Part shown: positions 1-4,868 of the stretch, piece by piece | Position numbering within the stretch: position 1 is the first letter of the stretch | Layout of the letters: each line of letters opens with the position of its first letter | NCBI GenBank assembly: GCA_964384675.1 | Contig: CAYLNK010000296.1 | Coordinates: 1-8,558, forward strand | Origin: CAYLNK01 sp964384675 | Lineage (GTDB): Bacteria > Acidobacteriota > Thermoanaerobaculia > UBA5066 | DNA: 8,558 nt | Direction of reading: 5' to 3' | The notes under the pieces: generated by a model | Database searches by the model: none | The model's input: only the letters and a program-made list of their open reading frames with translations | What the model was told of the DNA's origin: nothing | Program-made: the position numbers and the translations under genes

Positions 1-2
1 GG

Positions 3-122
3 CGGGAGTCGGCTCCAGCCCCGGCCCCCGCGCCGCGCAGCGAGCCGCCGAGCCGCTCGGCTGACCCGCCGAGCCGCTCGGCTGACCCGCCGGCGGCCCA
101 CACGGAGTCACGGCGCGGCTGA
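3..122 (+). CDS. Possible 3' end of an upstream plus-strand gene
   Basis: From base 3 a plus frame runs open to a TGA at 120-122. It would encode a Pro/Ala/Ser/Arg-rich tail that starts with an Ala-Pro alternation and contains PPSRSAD twice in tandem. Third codon positions are almost all G or C, as expected for coding DNA in a genome like this. The next frame (2-64) is equally GC3-rich and ends at a TGA at 62-64, so the true frame cannot be decided. No conserved domain is visible. The stretch could equally be non-coding 3' DNA. Low confidence. Confidence 0.25.
   Translation, partial: RESAPAPAPAPRSEPPSRSADPPSRSADPPAAHTESRRG
47..88 (+). repeat. Perfect 21-nt tandem repeat, two copies, each a small hairpin
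   Basis: Bases 47-67 and 68-88 are identical 21-mers. Each contains the inverted repeat GCCGAG / CCG loop / CTCGGC (47-52 with 56-61, and 68-73 with 77-82). The unit length is a multiple of three, so it keeps any reading frame; in one frame it encodes a repeated heptapeptide. It may be a duplicated coding segment or twin hairpins at the 3' end of an upstream gene. There is no T-run after it. Confidence 0.85.
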
Positions 123-134
123 GCCGGCCAGACT

Positions 135-140
135 TACAAT
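135..140 (+). promoter_or_regulatory. Candidate -10 element for the 147-440 gene
   Basis: TACAAT matches the sigma70 -10 consensus at five of six positions and stands out in very GC-rich sequence. Only 6 nt separate it from the GTG start at 147, so transcription would begin at about the start codon, giving a leaderless mRNA. No convincing -35 box is visible 16-18 nt upstream, and no Shine-Dalgarno sequence lies between. Confidence 0.4.
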
Positions 141-146
141 CCGCGC

Positions 147-440
147 GTGCTTTCGACGCCGGTGAGGAGGCTCGTACGCCTCCTCTTTGTTTTCTACTAC
201 CTCGAGGCCGGTGCGTTCCTGCTTCTTTCCCCGTGGAGCCGGTTCTGGTCGGAACGGGTCGCAGGACGGGCTCCACGCAGCCTCGAGGCGCCTCTGTCGT
301 CGCCCTACGTCAGGGGGTTCGTGGCTGGTCTCGGCCTCCTCCACATCGCGTTCGCCCTCTCGGAGCTCGAAATGGTCAGGCGCGAGCTCTCCGGGCGAGG
401 AGCGGGCACGACGGGGAGGAGCGGTCCCTCCGGGGCCTGA
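147..440 (+). CDS. Small two-helix membrane protein of unknown function
   Basis: This 97-residue protein starts with GTG and has no family I can name. Two hydrophobic stretches are visible: about residues 8-30 (Arg-flanked, rich in Phe, Leu and Tyr, ending near a Pro-Trp) and about 53-72 (Gly, Leu and Ala-rich). An Arg-rich segment lies between them, and the C-terminus is a Gly/Ser/Arg-rich hydrophilic tail. It is likely an inner-membrane protein with two spanning helices. There is no signal peptidase site or catalytic motif. The start was chosen because a -10-like TACAAT ends 6 nt before it; an in-frame GTG at 162 is an alternative. It lies 36 nt upstream of the receiver gene in the same direction, but each gene seems to have its own promoter element, so a joint function is only a guess. 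GC-rich third positions and a continuous frame support real coding. Confidence 0.65.
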   Translation: MLSTPVRRLVRLLFVFYYLEAGAFLLLSPWSRFWSERVAGRAPRSLEAPLSSPYVRGFVAGLGLLHIAFALSELEMVRRELSGRGAGTTGRSGPSGA

Positions 441-461
441 GTGGAAACCGCCGGTCCGCGC

Positions 462-467
462 TAGACT
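462..467 (+). promoter_or_regulatory. Candidate -10 element for the receiver gene
   Basis: TAGACT fits the TAnnnT pattern and lies 9 nt before the ATG at 477. A transcript would start about 2-4 nt before the start codon. No Shine-Dalgarno sequence is seen upstream of the ATG and no clear -35 box is present. A single hexamer in 36 nt is weak evidence by itself; the similar arrangement at the neighbouring gene strengthens it. Confidence 0.3.
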
Positions 468-476
468 CGCTCCTTC

Positions 477-872
477 ATGAGCAGCCTCGGCGGGGCGCTG
501 GTCGGAAAGAAGATCCTCGTCGTCGACGACGAGCCGTACATCCTCAAGATCCTGTCCTTCAAGCTACGCCTCACGGGGATGATCTCGTTCGAGGCGACTA
601 ACGGCGAGGAGGCGATCCGGATCCTGCGCGAGGAGCATCCCGAGATCGTGCTGCTCGACGTTTCGCTCTCTCCGGGCCTGTCCGGCTTCGACATCTGCCG
701 GGTCCTCAAGGAGAACCCCGCGACGGCCCACGTCCCGGTCGTCATGCTGACCGCCCGGAGCCTCCCCAGCGAGCGGGAGCTCGGCCTGCGGCTGGGCGCG
801 AAGTCCTACGTGACGAAGCCGTTCTCGACCAAGGTCCTCATCGGCGAGATCCAGAAGGCCCTGGAAGCCTGA
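477..872 (+). CDS. Stand-alone response regulator receiver (CheY-like)
   Basis: The 131-residue protein is a single receiver domain with nothing after it. The usual landmarks are in order: strand 1 KKILVVDDEP with the acidic pair Asp17-Asp18 (Mg2+ binding), phospho-acceptor Asp61 in VLLDVSLSPGLSG, Thr92 in MLTAR, and Lys114 in YVTKPFS. All catalytic residues of the family are present, so it should accept phosphate from a histidine kinase. There is no DNA-binding or enzymatic output domain; such regulators act by protein contact or relay phosphate. The cognate kinase is not in the window. The target is unknown, and the adjacent two-helix membrane gene is the only same-strand neighbour. It converges on rplQ, with two hairpins in the 97-nt gap. 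The first ten residues precede the core fold and could be shorter if a downstream start is used. Confidence 0.95.
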   Translation: MSSLGGALVGKKILVVDDEPYILKILSFKLRLTGMISFEATNGEEAIRILREEHPEIVLLDVSLSPGLSGFDICRVLKENPATAHVPVVMLTARSLPSERELGLRLGAKSYVTKPFSTKVLIGEIQKALEA

Positions 873-882
873 AAACGAACCA

Positions 883-905
883 GGGAGGCCCAGCGAGGGC
901 CTCCC
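883..905. terminator. Hairpin copy 1 in the convergent gap
   Basis: GGGAGGCCC (883-891) pairs perfectly with GGGCCTCCC (897-905) around the 5-nt loop AGCGA. It begins 10 nt after the receiver gene's stop codon. On the plus strand it is followed by CCGGAAAACCC, not a T-run; on the minus strand by TGGTTCGTTTTC, moderately T-rich. It may terminate transcription from either side. Bases 883-909 are identical to 939-965, a 27-nt exact repeat. Confidence 0.65.
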
Positions 906-936
906 CGGAAAACCCAACGTTCCGTGTGGGAGGGGT

Positions 937-963
937 CGGGGAGGCCCAGCGAGGGCCTCCCCG
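937..963. terminator. Hairpin copy 2, next to the rplQ stop codon
   Basis: CGGGGAGGCCC (937-947) pairs with GGGCCTCCCCG (953-963), an 11-bp perfect stem with loop AGCGA. It starts 6 nt after the rplQ stop in the minus direction, which is where the ribosomal operon should end. There is no immediate U-tract, only a TTGGGTTTTCC stretch about 20 nt further, so it is not a textbook intrinsic terminator. It belongs to the same repeat family as 883-905 and 4021-4044, and its left flank (909-936) resembles 3993-4020. Confidence 0.65.
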
Positions 964-969
964 GACCAA

Positions 970-1635
970 CTACCCGCCTCCGACCTTGCGGGGCACGGAC
1001 GGACGGCCCGCGCCGCCCTTCTTGGCCCCGCCACCCGAGGGCTTGCCCTTGACCGCGTCGGACTTCTTCTCCGCCTTCGGCTTGGCGGACTTCTTCTCGG
1101 CCTTGGCGGCCTTCTCCCCGGCCTCGCCCTCGGCCGCCGGCTTCTCGGAAGCCTCACCCTCGACCTTGGGCTCCGAGCCCTTGCCGGTCACGAGGCGCTT
1201 GGCCTTCTCGAGGAGCGACTCCTTCTTGACCTCCTTCGCCTTCGCGGCGACGACCTTCTCGGCCTGTCGCTGGGCGTAGTCGAAGTCGATGAACTCGAGG
1301 ATCGCGACCTCGGCGCCGTCCCCCTGACGCTGGCCGAGCTTCATGATCCGCGTGTACCCGCCCGCGCGCTCCTTGAACCGGGGCGCGATGACGTCGAACA
1401 GGCGCTTCACGGCGTCCTGGTCGGGGAGGTTCTTCAGCGCCAGGCGGCGCGCGTGGAGACCGCCCCGCTTCGCGAGCGTGACCATCTTCTCGGCGAGCGG
1501 ACGGAGATCCTTCGCCTTGGGGAGGGTGGTCTGGATCCGCTCGTGGGTGAAGAGCGAGGCGAGCTGGTTCCGGAACAGGGCCCGGCGGTGCGACGTGGTG
1601 CGCCCGAGCTTCCGGCCGGCACGGTTGTGCTGCAT
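970..1635 (-). CDS. rplQ: 50S ribosomal protein L17 with long C-terminal tail
   Basis: L17 is a large-subunit protein near the peptide exit tunnel. Residues 1-117 are the whole family: MQHNRAGRKLGRTTSHRRAL at the N-terminus, then the LFTHERIQTTLPKAKDLRPL segment and the YTRIMKLGQRQGDGAEVAIL C-terminal strand. Most bacterial L17 proteins stop at about 115-130 residues, but this one has 221. Residues 118-221 form a highly charged tail rich in Lys, Ala, Glu and Gly. It begins helix-like and ends in a Lys/Gly-rich stretch, with short internal repeats (EGEASEK at 159-165 and EGEAGEK at 169-175; AEKKS at 179-183 and 188-192). The tail is probably disordered or coiled and surface-exposed. The ATG has a GAGGAG ribosome site that overlaps the rpoA stop, and the rpoA-rplQ gap is 10 nt, so translation is likely coupled. 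This is the last gene of the operon. Confidence 0.97.
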   Translation of the reverse strand: MQHNRAGRKLGRTTSHRRALFRNQLASLFTHERIQTTLPKAKDLRPLAEKMVTLAKRGGLHARRLALKNLPDQDAVKRLFDVIAPRFKERAGGYTRIMKLGQRQGDGAEVAILEFIDFDYAQRQAEKVVAAKAKEVKKESLLEKAKRLVTGKGSEPKVEGEASEKPAAEGEAGEKAAKAEKKSAKPKAEKKSDAVKGKPSGGGAKKGGAGRPSVPRKVGGG

Positions 1636-1645
1636 CGGCGGCTCC

Positions 1646-2623
1646 TCAGCGTCCCGCGCCCGTCGGGGCTTCGATCTTCATCCCGAAGGCCAGCCCCTTC
1701 TCGCGAAGGATTTCCTTGATCTCGTTCAGGCTCTTCCGTCCGAAGTTCTTGGTCTCGAGCATCTCCTTCTCCGTACGCTGAACCAGCTCGCGGAGCGTGC
1801 GGATGCCCGCGTTCTTCAGGCAGTTCGCGCTGCGGACCGAGAGCTCCAGCTCCTCGACGTTCGTGTCCAGGAGCGCGTCGAGCTCGCTCTGCGGCATCTC
1901 GGAGCCGGCGGCGGCGCCCCCCTCGTCCGTCTCCTGGTTGACGAAGATCGCGAGGTGGTCGCGGAGGAGGACGGCGGCCACACCCACCGCGTCGCGCGGG
2001 GTGATGGTGCCGTTCGTCCAGACCTCGAGGACGAGCTTGTCGTAGTCGGTCGCCTGGCCGACCCGGGCGGCCTCCACGTGGTAGTTCACACGGCGGACCG
2101 GCGAGTGAGCCGAGTCGATCGGAATGGTCCCGATCGGGGCCTCGGGGTCGAAGTTCCGGTCGGCCGGGACGTAGCCACGCCCCTTCCCGATCGTCGCCTC
2201 GAGCCGGAGGCGGCCGCCCTCGGCCAGAGTGGCCACCGGGGCGTCGGCGTTGAGGATCTCGATCTGAGCGTCGTCGTCGAACTGGTCGGCGGTGACGGCG
2301 CCCTTGGTCTTGGCGTCCAGGACGAGGGTACGGGGACCGTCGTCGTGGAGCCGGATGGCCAGGCTCTTGAGGTTCAGGATCAGGTCGGTGACGTCCTCGA
2401 CGACGCCCGGGACCGCGGTGAACTCGTGCTCGACGCCCTCGATCTTCACCGCCGTGATCGCCGCCCCCTCGATGGAGGAGAGCAGCACGCGGCGGAGGGC
2501 GTTACCGATCGTCGTCCCCCACCCGCGCTCGAGGGGCTGGGCCGTGAACCGGCCGTAATTGCCCTTCTCTTCCTCGACCTCGAGGCGGTTCGGGCGCTGA
2601 AAGCCTTTCCACAACATCGTCAT
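1646..2623 (-). CDS. rpoA: DNA-directed RNA polymerase subunit alpha
   Basis: The alpha subunit dimerises to nucleate RNA polymerase assembly, and its C-terminal domain contacts UP-element DNA and activators. The 325-residue length is normal. Residues about 1-230 are the N-terminal dimerisation domain, with FTAQPLERGWGTTIGNALRRVLLSS at 26-50 as its hallmark. A short Gly/Ala/Glu linker (about 231-250) leads to the C-terminal domain, which carries VRSANCLK at 263-270 (Arg264 matches E. coli Arg265, the key DNA contact) and GRKSLNEIKE at 295-304. Two in-frame ATGs lie 6 nt apart (2623 and 2617). GAGG lies 10 nt upstream of the first and GGAG 9 nt upstream of the second, so either is possible; the first is given. 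It starts 19 nt after rpsD and is 10 nt before rplQ, inside the operon. Confidence 0.98.
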   Translation of the reverse strand: MTMLWKGFQRPNRLEVEEEKGNYGRFTAQPLERGWGTTIGNALRRVLLSSIEGAAITAVKIEGVEHEFTAVPGVVEDVTDLILNLKSLAIRLHDDGPRTLVLDAKTKGAVTADQFDDDAQIEILNADAPVATLAEGGRLRLEATIGKGRGYVPADRNFDPEAPIGTIPIDSAHSPVRRVNYHVEAARVGQATDYDKLVLEVWTNGTITPRDAVGVAAVLLRDHLAIFVNQETDEGGAAAGSEMPQSELDALLDTNVEELELSVRSANCLKNAGIRTLRELVQRTEKEMLETKNFGRKSLNEIKEILREKGLAFGMKIEAPTGAGR

Positions 2624-2642
2624 CTTCTCCGTTCCTCGGCCG

Positions 2643-3269
2643 TTACTTGCTGTAGAGCTCGACGATCAGCTTCTCGTTGACCGGCACGGCGACGTCCACG
2701 CGCTTCGGCAGCGACAGGACGGTGCCTTTGAACTCCGTGGCGTTGAGCTCGAGCCAGGCCGGGACGCCGCGTCCCTTGGCCGTCTCGACCGCGCCCGCGA
2801 TGAGCGGGTTCGTGCGGCTCTTGTCCTTGATCGAGACGACCTGCCGGAGACCGACCAGGAAGCTCGGAACGTTCACCTTCCGCCCGTTCACCCGGACGTG
2901 CCCGTGGCGGACGAGCTGGCGGGCCTGTGCCCGGGAGGCGGCGAACCCGAGCCGGTGGACGACGTTGTCCAGACGGCGCTCCAGGAGCGACAGGAGGTTC
3001 TCGCCGGTGACGCCGCGCATCCGCTCGGCCGCCTCGAACGTCAGCCGGAACTGCCCCTCGAGGAGGCCGTAGTACCGCTTGACCTTCTGCTTCTCGCGAA
3101 GCTGGATGCCATAGCCCAGGATCTTCGAACGGCGCTTGCCGTGCTGACCCGGCGGGAAGTTGCGGCGCTCGATGGCGCACTTGTTGGTGAAGCAGCGATC
3201 GCCCTTGAGGTAGAGCTTCATCGCTTCACGCCGGCAGAGACGGCAAACGGACTGGCGGTAACGGGCCAC
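2643..3269 (-). CDS. rpsD: 30S ribosomal protein S4
   Basis: S4 is a primary binder of 16S rRNA that starts small-subunit assembly, and in several bacteria it represses its own mRNA. The 208 residues match the family length. The N-terminal part holds four cysteines (9, 12, 26, 31) as a C-X2-C-X13-C-X4-C site, the zinc-binding form of S4. FPPGQHGKRR follows at 38-47, and the S4 RNA-binding domain (about 98-160) contains LERRLDNVVHRLGFA and RQLVRHGHVRVNGRKVNVPS. The protein ends in the usual LIVELYSK. The start is GTG, supported by GGAGG 10 nt upstream. The gene follows an unusually long 304-nt non-coding gap with a promoter candidate and several hairpins, so rpsD, rpoA and rplQ may form a separately regulated unit. 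Confidence 0.98.
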   Translation of the reverse strand: MARYRQSVCRLCRREAMKLYLKGDRCFTNKCAIERRNFPPGQHGKRRSKILGYGIQLREKQKVKRYYGLLEGQFRLTFEAAERMRGVTGENLLSLLERRLDNVVHRLGFAASRAQARQLVRHGHVRVNGRKVNVPSFLVGLRQVVSIKDKSRTNPLIAGAVETAKGRGVPAWLELNATEFKGTVLSLPKRVDVAVPVNEKLIVELYSK

Positions 3270-3279
3270 GAGGGGGATG

Positions 3280-3284
3280 CCTCC
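3280..3284 (-). promoter_or_regulatory. Ribosome binding site of rpsD
   Basis: GGAGG on the minus strand, 10 nt before the GTG start at 3269. It fixes the GTG as the start, since the first zinc cysteine is only eight codons further on and no ATG precedes it in frame. Confidence 0.75.
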
Positions 3285-3319
3285 GGTTCGGCTCCGTCGT
3301 TTCGTTTACGTCCTTCGTC

Positions 3320-3438
3320 CCGGCCCGGTGCCTGAGCCGGTTTACGGACGCCCGCGCCTTTTCGCATCCGGGACCGCACGCGGTCCCGCGTCGTGGCGGG
3401 CGGGAGATTCGGTCGTGGCCGGACCCGGACGGTCCGGC
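3320..3438 (-). promoter_or_regulatory. Three consecutive hairpins in the rpsD leader
   Basis: Reading toward rpsD: GCCGGACC / 5-nt loop / GGTCCGGC (3418-3438, 8 bp perfect), then CGGGACCG / 4-nt loop / CGGTCCCG (3369-3388, 8 bp perfect), then CCGGCTC / 7-nt loop / GGGCCGG (3320-3340, 7 bp with one G-U). All are upstream of the rpsD ribosome binding site. S4 is known to autoregulate through structured leaders in some bacteria; here that role is an inference from position and structure only. Confidence 0.5.
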
Positions 3439-3452
3439 GCGGGGAGCCCTAA

Positions 3453-3481
3453 ATGCTACACCCGCGGAGACCTCACGTCCA
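3453..3481 (-). promoter_or_regulatory. Candidate promoter for rpsD-rpoA-rplQ
   Basis: On the minus strand TGGACG (3481-3476) and TAGCAT (3458-3453) are separated by exactly 17 nt. Each matches four of six consensus bases of the sigma70 -35 and -10 boxes. The predicted transcript start is near 3446, about 175 nt before rpsD. The region is locally A/T-richer than its surroundings. This is a sequence match only. Confidence 0.4.
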
Positions 3482-3532
3482 GCGCGCGCCGGGACGGCGC
3501 CCCCGCAGGACGCGAAGCGGCCGAGGGGAAGG

Positions 3533-3563
3533 CCTGGAAACCCGCACGACGGGGGTTTCCAGG
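3533..3563 (-). terminator. Strong hairpin directly after rpsK
   Basis: CCTGGAAACCC (3533-3543) and GGGTTTCCAGG (3553-3563) form an 11-bp perfect stem with a 9-nt loop. It begins 10 nt after the rpsK stop. No T-run follows on the minus strand (CCTTCCCCTC instead), so it may be a partial terminator, an RNA-processing or stability element, rather than a classical intrinsic terminator. Confidence 0.5.
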
Positions 3564-3573
3564 ATCCTCCGGA

Positions 3574-3978
3574 TCAAACGCGACGGCGCTTTCTGGGACG
3601 GCAGCCGTTATGGGGAATCGGCGTGGTGTCCTTGATCGACCGGATGTCGATCCCGGCAGCGGCGAGCGCGCGGATCGCGCTCTCACGGCCGGCACCCGGC
3701 CCGCTCACCCGGACGTCCAGGCTGCGGACGCCGTGCTCCTGGGCGAGCTGGGCGGCGTTTCCGGCCGCCAGCTGGGCCGCGAACGGCGTCCCCTTGCGCG
3801 AGCCCTTGAAGCCGATGCGGCCGGCCGAGGACCACGCGACCACGTTCCCCGCGGGGTCCGTGATCGAGACGATGGTGTTGTTGAAGGACGCCTGCACGGT
3901 CGCCACCGCGTGCGGGACGTTCTTCTTCTCCTTCTTCGGGCCCTTCTTCTTGGCCCCCTTTGCTTCCGTGGTCGCCAT
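3574..3978 (-). CDS. rpsK: 30S ribosomal protein S11
   Basis: S11 sits on the platform of the small subunit and helps form the mRNA exit channel. The 134 residues include a Lys-rich N-terminal extension (about 5-19) before the conserved core that starts at VPHAVATVQASFNNTIVSIT. The family signature is intact: VRVSGPGAGRESAIRAL at 89-105 and DTTPIPHNGCRPRKRRRV at the C-terminus. The ATG has a GAGGGTAAG ribosome site. It is separated from rpsM by 79 nt that contain a palindromic repeat, and from rpsD by the 304-nt gap, so it is the least tightly packed gene of this operon. Confidence 0.98.
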   Translation of the reverse strand: MATTEAKGAKKKGPKKEKKNVPHAVATVQASFNNTIVSITDPAGNVVAWSSAGRIGFKGSRKGTPFAAQLAAGNAAQLAQEHGVRSLDVRVSGPGAGRESAIRALAAAGIDIRSIKDTTPIPHNGCRPRKRRRV

Positions 3979-3992
3979 GTGGACTTACCCTC

Positions 3993-4044
3993 AAAAACCC
4001 GCGATTCGTGTGTGGGGTGCGGGGGGCCCAAACGAGGGCCCCCC
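3993..4044. repeat. Hairpin copy 3 with conserved flank, between rpsM and rpsK
   Basis: GGGGGGCCC (4021-4029) pairs perfectly with GGGCCCCCC (4036-4044) around a 6-nt loop AAACGA, 13 nt after the rpsM stop. Its left flank (3993-4020: A-run, CCC, then TTCGTGTG, then GGGGTGC) aligns with the flank of copy 2 (909-936: A-run, CCC, then TTCCGTGTG, then GGAGGGGT). Both elements end a few bases from a stop codon. In the minus direction the hairpin is followed, about 20 nt on, by GGGTTTTTGAGGG, which runs into the rpsK ribosome site. Confidence 0.75.
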
Positions 4045-4057
4045 ACGATCATTACAG

Positions 4058-4441
4058 CTACTTCTTCGTCGCCTTCTTCTTGCCAGCGACGGCGCCCTTA
4101 CGGGGTCCCTTCCGCGTGCGGGCGTTCGTGTGCGTCCGCTGGCCGCGCACCGGCAGGTTCCGGCGGTGCCGGAGGCCGCGGTAGCAGCCGATCTCCATCA
4201 GCCGCTTGATGTTCTGGCCGATGTCCTTGCGGAGGTCACCCTCCACCTCGACGTCGTCCTGGATCACCCGGCGGATGCGGGACACCTCGTCCTCGGACAG
4301 GTCCTTGACGCGCGTGTTCACGTCGACCTTGGCCGAGCCCAGGATCTTGGCGGCGCTGGGCCGTCCGATCCCGAAGATGTACGTGAGCCCGATCTCGACT
4401 CGCTTGTTGGGGGGCAGGTCCACCCCGGCGATGCGTGCCAT
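4058..4441 (-). CDS. rpsM: 30S ribosomal protein S13
   Basis: S13 lies in the head of the small subunit and contacts the P-site tRNA and the large subunit. The protein has 127 residues, normal length. It begins MARIAGVDLPPNKRVEIGLTYIFGIG, has the central helical region with LSEDEVSRIRRVI, and carries the family signature RGQRTHTNARTRKG at 99-112. The C-terminus is the basic KKKATKK type that reaches toward tRNA. A GAGGAGAGAGGA purine run lies directly before the ATG. It is 24 nt after rpmJ and is followed by the palindromic repeat. Confidence 0.98.
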   Translation of the reverse strand: MARIAGVDLPPNKRVEIGLTYIFGIGRPSAAKILGSAKVDVNTRVKDLSEDEVSRIRRVIQDDVEVEGDLRKDIGQNIKRLMEIGCYRGLRHRRNLPVRGQRTHTNARTRKGPRKGAVAGKKKATKK

Positions 4442-4465
4442 TCCTCTCTCCTCAGGCCTTCTACG

Positions 4466-4579
4466 TCAGCCCTGACGCTGCTTGTGCTTCTGGTTCTCGC
4501 AGATGACCCGCACCACACCGGCGCGGCGGATGACCTTGCACTTGGCACAGATCTTCTTGACGGAGGCTCTGACTTTCAT
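4466..4579 (-). CDS. rpmJ: 50S ribosomal protein L36
   Basis: This short gene encodes 37 residues, starting MKVRASVKKICAKCKVIRR and ending NQKHKQRQG. L36 is the smallest large-subunit protein and folds around one zinc ion. Cys11, Cys14, Cys27 and His32 form the C-X2-C-X12-C-X4-H zinc site, so this is the zinc-binding version and not the zinc-independent paralogue. The ATG at 4579 is preceded by GAGGGAAG. It lies between infA (48 nt) and rpsM (24 nt), the standard position in this operon. Confidence 0.98.
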   Translation of the reverse strand: MKVRASVKKICAKCKVIRRAGVVRVICENQKHKQRQG

Positions 4580-4627
4580 CTGACTTCCCTCGATCCCTTC
4601 GACCCCTCTCCCCTCTCGGGGATCGGT

Positions 4628-4846
4628 TTACTTGTACCGGTAGATGATCCGCCCGCGGGTGAGGTCGTACGGACTCAGCTCCACGAGCACCTTGTCGCCC
4701 GGCAGGATGCGGATGAAGTGCTTCCGCATCTTCCCGGAGATGTGAGCCAGTACCTGGTGCTTGTTCTCCAGCTCGACCTTGAACATGGCGTTCGGCAGCG
4801 GCTCGATCACCGTGGCCGTCACCTCGATCGCGTCTTCCTTCGACAT
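4628..4846 (-). CDS. infA: Translation initiation factor IF-1
   Basis: IF-1 binds the ribosomal A site during initiation and helps IF-2 and IF-3 select the initiator tRNA. The 72 residues are the standard length and form a single S1-like OB fold. Hallmarks are MSKEDAIEV at the start, LPNAMFKVELEN, HISGKMRKHFIRILPGD and the end LSPYDLTRGRIIYRYK. The ATG has AAGGA 11 nt upstream. It lies 22 nt after map and 48 nt before rpmJ, typical of the operon. Confidence 0.98.
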   Translation of the reverse strand: MSKEDAIEVTATVIEPLPNAMFKVELENKHQVLAHISGKMRKHFIRILPGDKVLVELSPYDLTRGRIIYRYK

Positions 4847-4868
4847 TCGACTGCGCGTCCTTCCGCCG

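Larger units (their letters stand above)
3270..3573 (-). other. 304-nt non-coding gap, candidate rpsD leader
   Basis: This is the longest gene-free stretch in the window. The open frames crossing it have no recognisable protein and are antisense shadows. In the minus direction it holds, in order, a hairpin just after rpsK (3533-3563), a promoter-like pair (3481-3453), three hairpins (3418-3438, 3369-3388, 3320-3340) and the rpsD ribosome site (3280-3284). There are also short direct repeats: GTCGTGGC at 3390-3397 and 3412-3419, and GTTTACG at 3304-3310 and 3340-3346 (plus-strand reading). The layout suggests a new transcript with a structured leader of about 175 nt. Confidence 0.6.

Noticed and set aside
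883..963. CRISPR array from the two identical 27-nt units
   Set aside because: There are only two copies with one 29-nt spacer, no cas genes nearby, and the third copy is 3 kb away beside another stop codon, so a dispersed hairpin repeat explains it better.
1343..2680. Long plus-strand open frame of 445 codons opposite rplQ and rpoA
   Set aside because: It is antisense to two well-conserved genes, has no recognisable domain and an Arg/Asp/Val-skewed composition typical of a reverse-strand shadow in GC-rich DNA.
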